Part shown: positions 1-8,604 of the stretch, in pieces
Layout: each line of letters begins with the position of its first letter
How positions within the stretch are numbered: position 1 is the first letter of the stretch
Assembly: GCA_964607915.1 (NCBI GenBank)
Contig: CAZSMU010000029.1
Coordinates: forward strand, 1-32,442
From: JADJPL01 sp964607915
Lineage (GTDB): Bacteria > Bacteroidota > Bacteroidia > Chitinophagales > Saprospiraceae
Reading direction: 5' to 3'
Length of the DNA: 32,442 nt
Program-made: the position numbers and the translations under genes
The notes under the pieces: model-generated
Seen by the model: only the letters and a program-made list of their open reading frames with translations
The model's database searches: none
Told to the model about the DNA's origin: nothing

Positions 1-362
1 TGTACTTCGGCAGTGGACGCCCCCAGAATAGGGGTTTTTTCCCCCCGGGCCCGGCTTAGCAAATTAGGGGTTCCCAACGCGCTCACTTTGAGGGTCTGGA
101 TAGGCATTTTCAGGTAGTCTATCGGACTGGCCGGCGAGGCGAAGTGAAGGATATAATCCAGCCTGCCGGGCACATGCACGAAGCGGGTGACGTCGTGGTG
201 ATAGTATTCGAACTCTTTTAATGGAAATAAATGTTCGATATTGTGCAGGTTTCCAGTGAGGAGGTTATCCATGGCGATAACATGGAATCCCTCTTTAATA
301 AACCGGTCGCAGAGGTGGGAACCCAAAAAACCCGCCCCTCCTGTTATGAGAACTTTTTTCAC
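1..362 (-). CDS. NAD-dependent epimerase/dehydratase (SDR), UDP-glucuronate decarboxylase-like, partial
   Basis: Translating the minus strand from a GTG at 362 gives about 120 residues that run off the window edge, so only the N-terminal part is present. It opens with a Rossmann nucleotide-binding motif (TGGAGFLGSHLCDR), then an MDNLLTG segment typical of extended SDRs, an HFASPASP motif and an ASTAEV segment matching the S-x-S-E-V-Y region of the family. The ASPASP motif is typical of UDP-glucuronate decarboxylases (UDP-xylose synthase), which use NAD to make nucleotide sugars for surface polysaccharide; dTDP-glucose 4,6-dehydratase is a less likely relative. GTG is chosen because KKVLITGGAGF is the usual family start and no in-frame ATG lies close upstream. 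No clear ribosome binding site is visible. The nearby LPS-core genes on the other strand fit an envelope role. Confidence 0.8.
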   Translation of the reverse strand, partial: MKKVLITGGAGFLGSHLCDRFIKEGFHVIAMDNLLTGNLHNIEHLFPLKEFEYYHHDVTRFVHVPGRLDYILHFASPASPIDYLKMPIQTLKVSALGTPNLLSRARGEKTPILGASTAEV

Positions 363-379
363 TTTAAGAAAGATATTAT

Positions 380-535
380 ACTTGTTGCGTGGGGGCATCG
401 AGGGATCAAAAAGGCCCTTTTTTGCCCACACTGTGCCTTTTTTCGGTCATATAGCACCGCTATACTCCCTCAAAAAGACTTCGTGTGGACAAAAAAGACT
501 CTTTTCTCCCTCCTCTCTGACCCCACGCAATAAGT
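380..535. repeat. Palindromic intergenic repeat, full copy A (156 bp)
   Basis: The ends are ACTTGTTGCG (380-389) and CGCAATAAGT (526-535), inverted repeats of each other with one mismatch. Inside, the two halves are imperfect reverse complements (for example ATCAAAAAGGCCC against GACTCTTTTCTCCC), meeting near CATATAGC/GCTATAC. Read in reverse complement, the element at 5626-5786 aligns with this copy along its whole length, at roughly four-fifths identity by eye. This copy lies in the 277-bp gap between the divergent starts of the SDR gene (362) and the barrel protein (640), so any transcript leader there may contain it. No coding potential is convincing. It could be a MITE-like or REP-like element. 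Confidence 0.8.
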
Positions 536-639
536 ATATGTGTAAATAAAGCCCAAATTTACTTTTTTTACAGCGATATATTGAACTATATGCGTTTAAT
601 GCGTGAAAAAGCATGCCTTTCAGCCCCTAGTTTTGTTGT

Positions 640-1395
640 ATGGTCATGAAATACCGATACCTTAGCTCTTTCACCTTGTGGTTCCTGCTTGCTGTCCTTG
701 GAAAGCCCCCATTGTGTGCCCAGGACAGCAATGCGGTGGTGCTCTTCACGCTTCATTACGGCGCATTCCTGCCTTTTGGTGATATGGGGCAACGCTTTGG
801 TCCGGGGTTCAGCCCGGGTGCAGAGATACAATGGCTCGGCCCTTCCAACTGGACAGCCGGACTGCAAGGGTCTTTCCTCTTTGGTGCACAGGTCAAAGAG
901 GACGTGCTGGCCAACCTTCGCACCGGGGAGGGGTATATCATCGGAAACGACCGCTTGCCGGCCGATCTGCAGCTCCGCATGAGAGGTGCCTATCTGGGAG
1001 GGCTGGCAGGCAAGCTTTGGCCTTTGGGCGGCAGCCACCGCTCGGGAATCCGCTTTAGCCTCGGGGCCGGATGGCTGCATCATTTTATTCGCATCCAAAA
1101 AGACCCTTCCCGCTACGTCGCACAGGTCGAAGGCCCGTATGGACGGGGCTACGACCGACTGGCAGGCGGCCCTGCAGGGTACCAGTGGCTGGGCTATGAG
1201 GTACACCGCAACAACGGGCAGGTAAACCTCTACATAGGCCTGGAAATCCTGCTTGCCTTCACCCAACCGCTGCGCGATTACCAGTTCGACCTCCGCGGGC
1301 CGGAGGTCGGGAGGCGGCAAGAAGGCTTCATCGGGCTGCGGGCGGGCTGGGCCCTGCCCTGGCAGTTTGGGAAACGCACTCAAATCTGGTATTAA
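640..1395 (+). CDS. Predicted outer-membrane beta-barrel protein, function unknown
   Basis: A 251-residue protein with an N-terminal signal peptide: a basic start, a hydrophobic stretch (LWFLLAVLG), then a probable signal peptidase I site at LCA|QDS. The mature part has alternating polar/aromatic strands with many Gly-Trp/Gly-Tyr pairs (SPGAEIQWLG, WTAGLQGSFLFGA, LSLGAGWLHHF, LYIGLEILLAF, GLRAGWALPW) and ends in an aromatic residue, as outer-membrane barrels do. Bacteroidota 'outer membrane beta-barrel' proteins look like this, but no specific family is recognised. The start could be 640 or the ATG at 646; both keep the signal peptide. A TAnnTTTG-like box at 628-635 lies right before the start but has no matching -33 element. 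waaA follows 17 bp downstream on the same strand, so the two may be cotranscribed. Confidence 0.75.
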   Translation: MVMKYRYLSSFTLWFLLAVLGKPPLCAQDSNAVVLFTLHYGAFLPFGDMGQRFGPGFSPGAEIQWLGPSNWTAGLQGSFLFGAQVKEDVLANLRTGEGYIIGNDRLPADLQLRMRGAYLGGLAGKLWPLGGSHRSGIRFSLGAGWLHHFIRIQKDPSRYVAQVEGPYGRGYDRLAGGPAGYQWLGYEVHRNNGQVNLYIGLEILLAFTQPLRDYQFDLRGPEVGRRQEGFIGLRAGWALPWQFGKRTQIWY

Positions 1396-1412
1396 CGCAT
1401 ATCCTTTTTTTC

Positions 1413-2663
1413 ATGCAACTCCTGTATAGCATCGGTATATATCTCTATCTGGCGGGAATTTATATCGCCCGTCCCTTCCTCCCGAAAGCCCGGGCATGGG
1501 TCGCCGGCCGCAAACACTGGGAAAGCCACCTGCACAGCGCCATGGCTCCTGCCGCAGCCTCCGGGAGAACGGTGGTATGGGTTCACTGCGCCTCCCTCGG
1601 CGAGTTTGAGCAGGGTCGCCCGCTCATGGAAGCCATCCGGCAACAGCACCCCTCCGCCTTTATCCTGCTCAGCTTTTTCTCCCCCTCCGGCTACGAGGTG
1701 CGCAAAAACTACCCGCTGGCAGATGCGGTGTGCTATCTCCCTGGCGATACGCGGAGCAATGCCCGCCAATTCCTGCATATAGTCCACCCAGACGTAGCAA
1801 TTTTCGTAAAGTACGAGTTCTGGTTTCATTTCCTGCAGGCGATGCGAAGCGCTGCAATCCCTGCCGTGCTCATCTCGGCCCGCTTCAGGCCCTCGCAGGT
1901 ATTCTTCCGTCCTTACGGCGCCTGGTTCCGTAAACAGCTCGGTGCCTTCCGGCACTTGTTCGTGCAGGATGGAGAAAGTGCCCGGGTATTGGAAAAATTC
2001 AGTATGGAAGGTATCGTGTGTGGCGACACCCGGGTGGATCGGGTGCTTGCCATAGCAGAGCAGAAACAGGAATTCCCACCGGTAGCTGCCTTTTGTGCGG
2101 ACCATCCCACCCTAATCGCCGGCAGCACCTGGCCTCCCGATGAACAGCTCCTCTCCCTGCTCTATCAATCCCCTGATTTTAAGGGGTGGAAACTGGTAAT
2201 CGCCCCCCACGACATACGCGAAAACCGGGTGCAGCAAGTGATGCGCAGCTTCCCCGGAGCGATGCGCTACTCGCAGTATACCGCCGACCGCAGCCCGGAG
2301 GCCCGTGTACTGGTCATAGACAATATCGGCATGTTGTCGAATTTGTACCGATATGGGCGCATAGCCTGGGTCGGCGGAGCATTCGGCAAAGGGCTGCACA
2401 GCATCCTGGAGCCGGTCGCCTTTGGCCTCCCGGTATTTTTCGGGCCTCGTTACCATGCATTCCGGGAAGCAGTGGAACTGGTGGAAAGCGGTGCTGCACA
2501 GGTATTGCACAGCCGTGACGATATACCGGGCACGTGGCAGCGCTGGCAGGAGGCCCCGGACTACCAGCGGGCTTCGGAGGCTGCCCTGCAGTATGTAGAG
2601 CGCCAAAAAGGGGCAACCGCAGCCATTATGCAACGTCTGGAACCTTTTTTTACCCCAAAATGA
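1413..2663 (+). CDS. waaA: 3-deoxy-D-manno-octulosonic acid (Kdo) transferase
   Basis: A 416-residue glycosyltransferase of the WaaA/KdtA type (GT30). The enzyme moves Kdo from CMP-Kdo onto lipid A precursor at the inner membrane, the first step of LPS core assembly. Visible evidence includes an N-terminal membrane-anchoring helix (residues 1-20), the family motif WVHCASLGEFEQGRP (56-70) with the expected catalytic glutamate at E64, then GSTWPPDE and APHDIRE, and the C-terminal nucleotide-sugar site GGAFGKGLHSILEPVAFG. The length is normal for a full enzyme. The ATG at 1413 places the anchor helix at the very N-terminus as in relatives. Next on the same strand is the heptose kinase gene (72 bp later), so this is a small LPS inner-core cluster. 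Confidence 0.96.
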   Translation: MQLLYSIGIYLYLAGIYIARPFLPKARAWVAGRKHWESHLHSAMAPAAASGRTVVWVHCASLGEFEQGRPLMEAIRQQHPSAFILLSFFSPSGYEVRKNYPLADAVCYLPGDTRSNARQFLHIVHPDVAIFVKYEFWFHFLQAMRSAAIPAVLISARFRPSQVFFRPYGAWFRKQLGAFRHLFVQDGESARVLEKFSMEGIVCGDTRVDRVLAIAEQKQEFPPVAAFCADHPTLIAGSTWPPDEQLLSLLYQSPDFKGWKLVIAPHDIRENRVQQVMRSFPGAMRYSQYTADRSPEARVLVIDNIGMLSNLYRYGRIAWVGGAFGKGLHSILEPVAFGLPVFFGPRYHAFREAVELVESGAAQVLHSRDDIPGTWQRWQEAPDYQRASEAALQYVERQKGATAAIMQRLEPFFTPK

Positions 2664-2734
2664 GTACGCGCCTCCTCTGACTCCCTTTTCATAAAAAGCG
2701 GACAGCCCCGCACTACAGCAAACGCAACCACAAT

Positions 2735-3724
2735 ATGCTTTCAGCACAGGAATTATTCGATCGCTTCAACGAACTCAATGTACTCATAGTAGGCGATGTC
2801 ATGCTCGACCGATACCTTTCCGGCGAGGTGCGCCGCATTTCACCGGAAGCACCGGTGCCGGTCGTGCAGCTCGCACACAGCGAAGATCGCCTCGGCGGGG
2901 CGGCCAACGTAGCCCTAAACCTCCGCGCCCTGGGCGCTACTCCCTACCTGTGCAGCGCCATCGGCCAGGATGCCGATGGCGGGATCTTTACCGACCTGCT
3001 CCCCGCGCACGACCTGCCCGCAGAGGGCATCCTTCCCCTTGCCTCGCGCATCACTACCGTAAAAACAAGGGTTATGGCCGGCGCACAGCACCTGCTGCGC
3101 ATTGACCGCGAGATGACCCAGCCCCTCGGCAGGGAAGAAGAAAGTGCTTTCCTGGACCGATTCCGGCACATCCTGGAAAGCCGCACCATACACGTCGTAT
3201 TGTTGCAGGACTACAACAAAGGTATACTTAGCGCAACCGTCATCGCAGCCGTCCTGGAAGAGGCACAAAAGCGAAGTATCCCCACCACTGTGGATCCCAA
3301 AGATCAACATTTCTGGGCCTACCGGGGCGCTACGTTGTTCAAGCCCAACCTGAAGGAAATCCGCGCCCAGTTGCCCCAGACCGTCGAGCCTGACCTCCCC
3401 TCCCTGCAAAGGGCAGCCGCACAAATCCACGAAAAACTGGGTAACGCCCTTTCCATGATCACCTTATCTGAACATGGGGTCTTTGTCTCCGACGAGCGAC
3501 AATCGCTACTCCTGCCCACCCAGGTCAAGCACGTGGCCGACGTCAGCGGGGCCGGCGATACGGTCATCAGCGTCGTATCCCTGGCACTGGCCCTCGAAGT
3601 TGATTTACACACCCTGGCCGCCCTCGCCAACCTGGCCGGCGGACAAGTGTGTGAGAAAGTAGGGGTCGTACCCGTGGACAAACAGCGCTTACTGCACGAT
3701 TTTTTACTTTTTCAACGTTCATAG
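2735..3724 (+). CDS. rfaE1: D-glycero-beta-D-manno-heptose-7-phosphate kinase
   Basis: A 329-residue PfkB/ribokinase-fold sugar kinase, full length for the stand-alone first domain of HldE (RfaE). It phosphorylates heptose 7-phosphate at C1 with ATP in the ADP-heptose pathway for LPS inner core. Key features are GDVMLDRY (20-27), the substrate loop GGAANVALN (54-62), VDPKD (186-190), KPNLKEI (203-209) and the catalytic anion-hole motif DVSGAGDTV (269-277) with D275 as the expected base. The adenylyltransferase domain fused in E. coli HldE is absent, so that activity must be encoded elsewhere; none is in this window. It follows waaA, which supports the LPS assignment over other PfkB kinases. 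Confidence 0.94.
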   Translation: MLSAQELFDRFNELNVLIVGDVMLDRYLSGEVRRISPEAPVPVVQLAHSEDRLGGAANVALNLRALGATPYLCSAIGQDADGGIFTDLLPAHDLPAEGILPLASRITTVKTRVMAGAQHLLRIDREMTQPLGREEESAFLDRFRHILESRTIHVVLLQDYNKGILSATVIAAVLEEAQKRSIPTTVDPKDQHFWAYRGATLFKPNLKEIRAQLPQTVEPDLPSLQRAAAQIHEKLGNALSMITLSEHGVFVSDERQSLLLPTQVKHVADVSGAGDTVISVVSLALALEVDLHTLAALANLAGGQVCEKVGVVPVDKQRLLHDFLLFQRS

Positions 3725-3788
3725 CTTTGAGTAAAGCACCGCGCACGTAAAAAACCCCGGCATTTCCGTAAAAGCCCATGTGAAATCT

Positions 3789-3796
3789 TAATTTTG
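3789..3796 (+). promoter_or_regulatory. Possible Bacteroidota-type -7 box
   Basis: TAATTTTG matches the TAnnTTTG -7 consensus of Bacteroidota and lies about 47 bp before the start of the T9SS protein. The -33 element is weak: only a TTTC at 3763-3766. It is reported as a candidate. Confidence 0.3.
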
Positions 3797-3842
3797 AATC
3801 CATAAACAGACTGACTTACATCAATTCCAAAAATTCGATTAA

Positions 3843-5609
3843 ATGAACGCTTGCTACACCATCGGCCGCCTCGTCGGCTGTTTTCTGCTCGCTGCCTTCG
3901 CCCTCCTGCAACCGGCAGCAGCTCAGACCCCCTTCTTCACCGAAACGTTCGGCGATTCCGCGAAAACCGTTTCTCAATGGAAGCACGGCGGCACCAACAG
4001 CGGTCCCGAACGCTGGAAATGGAGCAAAGATGCCACCGGAGACTTCGAAGGACAACCCAATTTTGCCTCCAAAACGGCTTCGAACGGCTTCGTCTATTTC
4101 AACTCGGATGAAAATGGGGACAACCAGCACGACGTGCACATCACTTCGCCCGCCCTCAACTGCAGCGGCCAGGCTAAAGTATTCCTGCGCTTCGAAAACC
4201 AATACGCCTACTTCTCCCAACCCGCCAACTCGATCGTCCAGGTCGGCGTCTCAACAGACGGCACCAACTTCACCTATACGCCCGTGCTCACCAACGTGCC
4301 GCGCAACGATGTATCGCAGGCTATACAAGTACAAAACCTCGACATCAGCGCCATCGCAGCCAACCAGCCCAATGTATTCATCCGCTTCCGCTGGCAGGGG
4401 CAGTTCGAATACGTCTGGCGCGTGGACGATATTTCCCTCTTCGCCGCCAACCCCCAGGCAAACTTCGACCTGACCATCTCCGAACCCCTGGTGGCCCTAA
4501 ACTACTCGACCCCGGTAAGCCAGGTGGATACCATGTTCGCCCTGGGAATCATCTCCAACAAAGGCCTGCAAAACCAGACCGCCATCAAGGTCAATCTGGA
4601 CGTGAAAAGCACCAATAAACAAACCTTCACCAAAACCGAAACCATCACTGCCCTCAACAGCCAGGCCCAGGATACTTTCCTGCTCGAAAACCTCTACGTA
4701 CCCAGCGATACGGGACTCTATACCGTGCGCATGTCGGTCAGCTCCGCACAAACCGACCAGGATACCAGCAACAACTCGCTCACGGCTGGCTACTTCGTCA
4801 GCCCCAGCTTGTTCGCCAAAGACGACGGCCGCCTCGCCGGCGCTACCCGCCCGGAAAAAGTATCCGGCGACCTATGGGAAATCGGCAACCTGTACGATAT
4901 CGTCAACGATGGCTTCCAGGCCTACGAAGCCTCCTTCTCCGTGGCCAGCAACAGCAACGCACACCACGGAAAATCTGTCTCGCTACTCCTGTACCGCATC
5001 GACGAGAATAACGACGCCAAATTCGACGACGCCGACCTCAAAATTGTGGGCTACGGCTTCCACAACTTCACCAACGAAGCCAACTACTCCCTGATTACCA
5101 CCCCCTTGCTGGATATCAATACCAACGACCAGGGCGTGCGACTCGACAAAAATAAGTCCTATATCCTCGTCGTCCAGTATGCACCCGATATGTTTGTGCC
5201 CTACAGCGGCTTAAAATACCCGTACAACGTCATCGCTACGGTGGTTAAAAACGGCGAATGGTTCCTCGGTGGCTTTGGTGACGGCGTAACAGCCATCGCG
5301 CGCATGCGCATCCGCAAAAACCCGACCACCTCAATCAAAGAGCCCCAGCTCGCCGAAAGCCAGTTGAACCTGTTCCCCAACCCGGCAACCCGGGAAATCA
5401 CAGTGGAACTGGACCTTCAAAAGAGTTCCGCACTGGTGGAAATCCGCGTTGTGGACGTAGCCGGCCGCACCGTCCTCGCCCAACAATACGAGAACCTGCA
5501 AAATGGCAACTTCCAATACGACGTCAGCAATCTGGTCAATGGGACCTATTTCCTCCACGCCCGCACGGAAGAGGGCACCAAGACCAAGCGCTTCCTGATT
5601 GCCCGATAG
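3843..5609 (+). CDS. Secreted protein with type IX secretion C-terminal sorting domain
   Basis: A 588-residue secreted protein. Residues 1-27 form a Sec signal peptide (hydrophobic CFLLAAFALL, probable cleavage AAA|QTP). Residues about 30-210 look like a lectin- or MAM-like beta-sandwich that follows a 'TETFG' start common in Bacteroidota exoproteins. Residues about 215-320 resemble a CARDB-like beta-sandwich (DTSNNS near its end), followed by a region rich in Asp/Asn. The last 80 or so residues form a type A T9SS sorting domain: LFPNPATREITVEL, VDVAGRTVL, NLVNGTYFLHA and a final KRFLIAR. Such proteins cross the outer membrane by the Por/T9SS machine and are usually anchored or released there. 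No catalytic motif is recognised, so the role is unknown; binding or matrix function is a guess. Its stop codon is the first base triplet of the stop-to-stop palindrome described separately. Confidence 0.85.
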   Translation: MNACYTIGRLVGCFLLAAFALLQPAAAQTPFFTETFGDSAKTVSQWKHGGTNSGPERWKWSKDATGDFEGQPNFASKTASNGFVYFNSDENGDNQHDVHITSPALNCSGQAKVFLRFENQYAYFSQPANSIVQVGVSTDGTNFTYTPVLTNVPRNDVSQAIQVQNLDISAIAANQPNVFIRFRWQGQFEYVWRVDDISLFAANPQANFDLTISEPLVALNYSTPVSQVDTMFALGIISNKGLQNQTAIKVNLDVKSTNKQTFTKTETITALNSQAQDTFLLENLYVPSDTGLYTVRMSVSSAQTDQDTSNNSLTAGYFVSPSLFAKDDGRLAGATRPEKVSGDLWEIGNLYDIVNDGFQAYEASFSVASNSNAHHGKSVSLLLYRIDENNDAKFDDADLKIVGYGFHNFTNEANYSLITTPLLDINTNDQGVRLDKNKSYILVVQYAPDMFVPYSGLKYPYNVIATVVKNGEWFLGGFGDGVTAIARMRIRKNPTTSIKEPQLAESQLNLFPNPATREITVELDLQKSSALVEIRVVDVAGRTVLAQQYENLQNGNFQYDVSNLVNGTYFLHARTEEGTKTKRFLIAR

Positions 5610-5625
5610 GTTTCTTGCTTTAATA

Positions 5626-5786
5626 GACTTGTTGCGAGGGGTCAGCGAGGTGGGAAAAAAGAGTCATTTTCTTTCCACGCGAAGGCTTTTTGTGGGAGTA
5701 TAGCCTAGCTATATGACCACAAAAAGGCGCAGTGTGGAAAGAAAAGGGCCTTTTTGACCCCTCGATGATCCCCCTCGCAACAAGTC
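5626..5786. repeat. Palindromic intergenic repeat, full copy B (161 bp), with 5-bp target duplication
   Basis: The termini are GACTTGTTGCGAGGGG and CCCCCTCGCAACAAGTC, and the interior is an imperfect palindrome around TATAGCCTAGCTATA (5699-5713). The element is flanked on both sides by TAATA (5621-5625 and 5787-5791), and removing one flank plus the element restores a perfect pre-existing palindrome. That is direct evidence of insertion rather than shared ancestry. Copy A at 380-535 is the same element in reverse orientation. No ORF inside it is credible, so it would have to be moved in trans, if it is mobile. Confidence 0.85.
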
Positions 5787-5832
5787 TAATAGAGAAGGCC
5801 CGGCAGCGATCGCTGCCGGGCCTTCTCTATTA
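5787..5832. terminator. Bidirectional hairpin between convergent genes
   Basis: This is the still-intact core of the palindrome: 23-bp perfect arms meeting at GCGA|TCGC, very GC-rich (CCCGGCAGCGA). No long T-run follows on either side, so the strength as an intrinsic terminator is uncertain, but the position between two convergent stop codons fits termination. Confidence 0.65.
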
Positions 5833-5843
5833 AAGCAAGAAAC

Positions 5844-8582
5844 CTACCCCAACTGGGCCAATGCCTCCTGCAGCGTCTTCACTTTGGCTTCGCCGTCTTC
5901 CATCTTTTGGCGTTCGCGGGCCACTACATCGGCCGGGGCGCTGCTCACAAAGCGTTCGTTGCCGAGTTTTTTCTGTACCGAGGCGACAAAACCCTGGAAG
6001 TACTCCAATTCTTTTTGCAGACGAGCGCGCTCTTCTTCAGCGTCAATCTGCTTTTCGAGCACGAGGAAAAGCTTCTCGGTGCCGGCCAGAAAAGCTATGC
6101 TGTTGGGCACGCTATCCCCCTGGTGCAACTCCAGCGATTCCAGGTTGCCCATTTTTACGATCATTTCCCGGATCCCCGTTATGCCAACCCATTGCAGGGC
6201 CAGCGGAGTTTGTTGGATGTAGGCCTCGAGAGCGTCTTTCATCTTTACCCCGTTGTTGTTGCGCGCCTCGCGGATGCCGGCAACGGCCTCTTTTGCACGC
6301 TCCACCGCGGCGATGAGTTCCTTGTCGTAATCCCCGCTTTGGGGATATCTACTCACCACACAGTCCTCCCCTTGTGCCCGGTCGCGGAGCTGGTGCCAGA
6401 TTTCTTCCGTCACAAAAGGCATGAACGGGTGGAGCAGAACCATCATGGATTCGAAGACCTCCCGCGTTGCCTCGAGCGTTTGCCCAGACACCTGCGCTCC
6501 CTGGGCCGGTTTTATCATCTCCAGGTACCAGGAGCAGAAGTCGTCCCAGATAAATTTGTACAGCGCCATAAGCGCTTCCGACAAGCGATAGTCGCGGAAC
6601 AAATCCTGCACCTGCGCCACGGTCTGGAGCAAGCGCTGGCGTATCCATGCCGTGGCAAGGGCTTCTACGGGCCCTTCTGCAGCGTCGGCTGCTTCCCAGC
6701 CTTTCACCAGGCGAAGGGCGTTCCACATTTTATTGCAAAAATTCCTTCCCTGCTCGCAAAGCCTGCTTTCGTTGAGCACCGTATTCGTAGCCGGGTCGAA
6801 AGGCGCATCGAAGATGATATCGTTGCCTGCGGCCGCGCTCGACAACATGCCGAAACGGACGCCATCAGCTCCGTATTTTTCAATCAATTCCAGAGCATCG
6901 GGCGAATTGCCCAGCGATTTGCTCATCTTGCGGCGCTTGTTGTCGCGTACCATACCCGTGTAGTACACATCGCGGAAAGGCATGGCACCCTTTTCCCGCA
7001 CCTGCGCTTCCCCTAACAATTCAGGGGACCACTCATAGCCTGCCATCACCATGCGGGCTACCCAGAAGAACATGATGTCCCAGCCGGTGACCAGTACGCT
7101 GGTCGGGTAGTAGTACGCCAGTTCTTTCGGGTCTTCAAACCCGTCAAATACCGTGATCGGCCACAGCCAGGAGGAGAACCAGGTATCCACCACATCTTCG
7201 TCCTGCCGCAGGTCGCTCATTTGCAGGTTGGCGTTGCCGCTGTACTGCCGGGCCTGTTCCAGAGCTGCTTCCGGCGTTTCTGCTACAAAGATACCCGTTT
7301 CCTCCCCGAGGCGTTCGGACGCCAGGTACCAGGCGGGAATGCGCTGCCCCCACCAAAGCTGCCGGGAGATACACCAGTCGCGGATATTGTCTTCCTGCAA
7401 CCAGTTGTTGTACATATTCTGAAAGTGCTCCGGGAAAAAGCGCACTTCCCCGCTTTGCACGGCCTTCATAGCCACTTTGGCAAAGGGCTTCATATCCATG
7501 AACCACTGCAGCGTCAGGCGGGGTTCCACGACGACGTCGGTGCGCTCGGAGTAGCCAATCTTGGTGCGGTAGTCTTCCAGGCGAACCAGGTCGCCGGATT
7601 CCTCCAGCATTTTGCGTATTTTCTTGCGGGCGGCGAAGCGGTCTTCGCCGACCAGTATCTGTGCTTTTTCGTTCAACTTTCCGTCTTCGGTCAGGATATC
7701 AATGACCTCGAGGCGATGGCGCAGGCCGATTTCGTAATCGTTGGGGTCATGGGCCGGGGTGATTTTGAGGGCGCCGGCCCCGAATTCGCGGTCCACGTAC
7801 GCGTCTGCAATGACGGGGATGGGGCGTTTGATCAGAGGAATCAGCACCCGCTTGCCAATCAGGTGTGCAAAGCGCGGGTCTTCCGGGTGTACGGCGACTG
7901 CCGTATCTGCCATGATCGTCTCCGGGCGCTGGGTGGCGATGACCAGGCCCTGCGAAGGATCGTCCTCCAGTCGGTAGTTGAGGTGGTAGAGATAGGAATT
8001 TTCCTCTTTGTAGAGGACCTCTTCGTTGGAAAGCACGGTTTTGGCTTCGGGGTCCCAGTTGGTCATACGCAGGCCCCGATATACCTTTCCCTTTTGGTAC
8101 AAATCCACGAACACGTGCAGGACGGCGGCAGATAGCTTGGGTTCCATGGTGAACCGGGTGCGGTCCCAGTCGCAGGACGCCCCCAGTTTCTTGAGTTGCT
8201 CGAGGATGATACCTCCGTATTTTTCCTTCCATTCAAAGGCGTAGTCCAGGAATTCGTCCCGGCTGATATCTGCTTTTCGGATGCCGCGTTCGCGGAGCAT
8301 GCGCACCACTTTGGCTTCCGTGGCGATGGAGGCGTGGTCGGTACCGGGCACCCAGCACGCATTTTTTCCTTCCAGCCTCGCCTTTCGGATGAGGATGTCC
8401 TGAATGGTGTTGTTCAGCATATGCCCCATGTGCAGTACGCCGGTCACATTGGGCGGGGGAATGATGATGCTGAAGGGCTCCCGATCATCCGGTTCGGAGT
8501 GGAAGTACCCTTTGTCCAGCCAGTGTTGGTACCATTTGCCCTCTGTTTCCTGTGGGCTGTATCGCGTAGCGTGCGTCGTCAT
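5844..8582 (-). CDS. valS: Valyl-tRNA synthetase
   Basis: A class I aminoacyl-tRNA synthetase of 912 residues that charges tRNA-Val in the cytoplasm. It shows PPPNVTGVLHMGHMLN with the HIGH-type motif HMGH at residues 51-54, the KMSKS loop (RKMSKSLGN) near residue 552, editing-domain segments such as TQRPETIMADTAVAVHPEDPR, LVTGWDIMFFWVARM before the KMSKS loop, and a C-terminal coiled-coil arm rich in Glu/Arg/Lys (residues about 850-912). The open frame extends upstream to 8957, but that extension is a low-complexity reading of lysA in another frame. The ATG at 8582 (MTTHATRYSPQETEGKWYQHW region) matches the family start. lysA ends 22 bp upstream, suggesting cotranscription. Confidence 0.97.
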   Translation of the reverse strand: MTTHATRYSPQETEGKWYQHWLDKGYFHSEPDDREPFSIIIPPPNVTGVLHMGHMLNNTIQDILIRKARLEGKNACWVPGTDHASIATEAKVVRMLRERGIRKADISRDEFLDYAFEWKEKYGGIILEQLKKLGASCDWDRTRFTMEPKLSAAVLHVFVDLYQKGKVYRGLRMTNWDPEAKTVLSNEEVLYKEENSYLYHLNYRLEDDPSQGLVIATQRPETIMADTAVAVHPEDPRFAHLIGKRVLIPLIKRPIPVIADAYVDREFGAGALKITPAHDPNDYEIGLRHRLEVIDILTEDGKLNEKAQILVGEDRFAARKKIRKMLEESGDLVRLEDYRTKIGYSERTDVVVEPRLTLQWFMDMKPFAKVAMKAVQSGEVRFFPEHFQNMYNNWLQEDNIRDWCISRQLWWGQRIPAWYLASERLGEETGIFVAETPEAALEQARQYSGNANLQMSDLRQDEDVVDTWFSSWLWPITVFDGFEDPKELAYYYPTSVLVTGWDIMFFWVARMVMAGYEWSPELLGEAQVREKGAMPFRDVYYTGMVRDNKRRKMSKSLGNSPDALELIEKYGADGVRFGMLSSAAAGNDIIFDAPFDPATNTVLNESRLCEQGRNFCNKMWNALRLVKGWEAADAAEGPVEALATAWIRQRLLQTVAQVQDLFRDYRLSEALMALYKFIWDDFCSWYLEMIKPAQGAQVSGQTLEATREVFESMMVLLHPFMPFVTEEIWHQLRDRAQGEDCVVSRYPQSGDYDKELIAAVERAKEAVAGIREARNNNGVKMKDALEAYIQQTPLALQWVGITGIREMIVKMGNLESLELHQGDSVPNSIAFLAGTEKLFLVLEKQIDAEEERARLQKELEYFQGFVASVQKKLGNERFVSSAPADVVARERQKMEDGEAKVKTLQEALAQLG

Positions 8583-8604
8583 ATATCGTTTGGGTTGAGT
8601 GAAA

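Larger units (their letters stand above)
5607..5846. repeat. Perfect 74-bp stop-to-stop palindrome, split by an inserted element
   Basis: With bases 5626-5791 removed (the 161-bp element plus one copy of TAATA), the remaining 74 bp are a perfect inverted repeat with 37-bp arms and no loop, centred at 5809/5810. The left arm starts at the TAG stop of the T9SS gene (5607-5609) and the right arm ends at the CTA that is the TAG stop of valS (5844-5846). The outer arms TAGGTTTCTTGCTTTAATA (5607-5625) and TATTAAAGCAAGAAACCTA (5828-5846) match perfectly. It probably served as a bidirectional terminator for the two convergent genes before the insertion. Confidence 0.9.

Noticed and set aside
231..549. 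Plus-strand small frames over copy A of the repeat
   Set aside because: They run through the palindromic repeat and antisense of the SDR gene, with no coding signals.
5626..5786. The repeat considered as an attenuator, riboswitch or insertion sequence
   Set aside because: There is no transposase frame, no known riboswitch core, and it lies between convergent stop codons; a non-autonomous mobile or REP-like repeat fits better.
5907..7016. Long plus-strand frame across valS
   Set aside because: It is antisense to valS, His/Arg-rich and without recognisable domains; it reflects the GC-rich codon use of valS.
7221..8135. Second long plus-strand frame across valS
   Set aside because: It is the same kind of antisense shadow of the synthetase gene.
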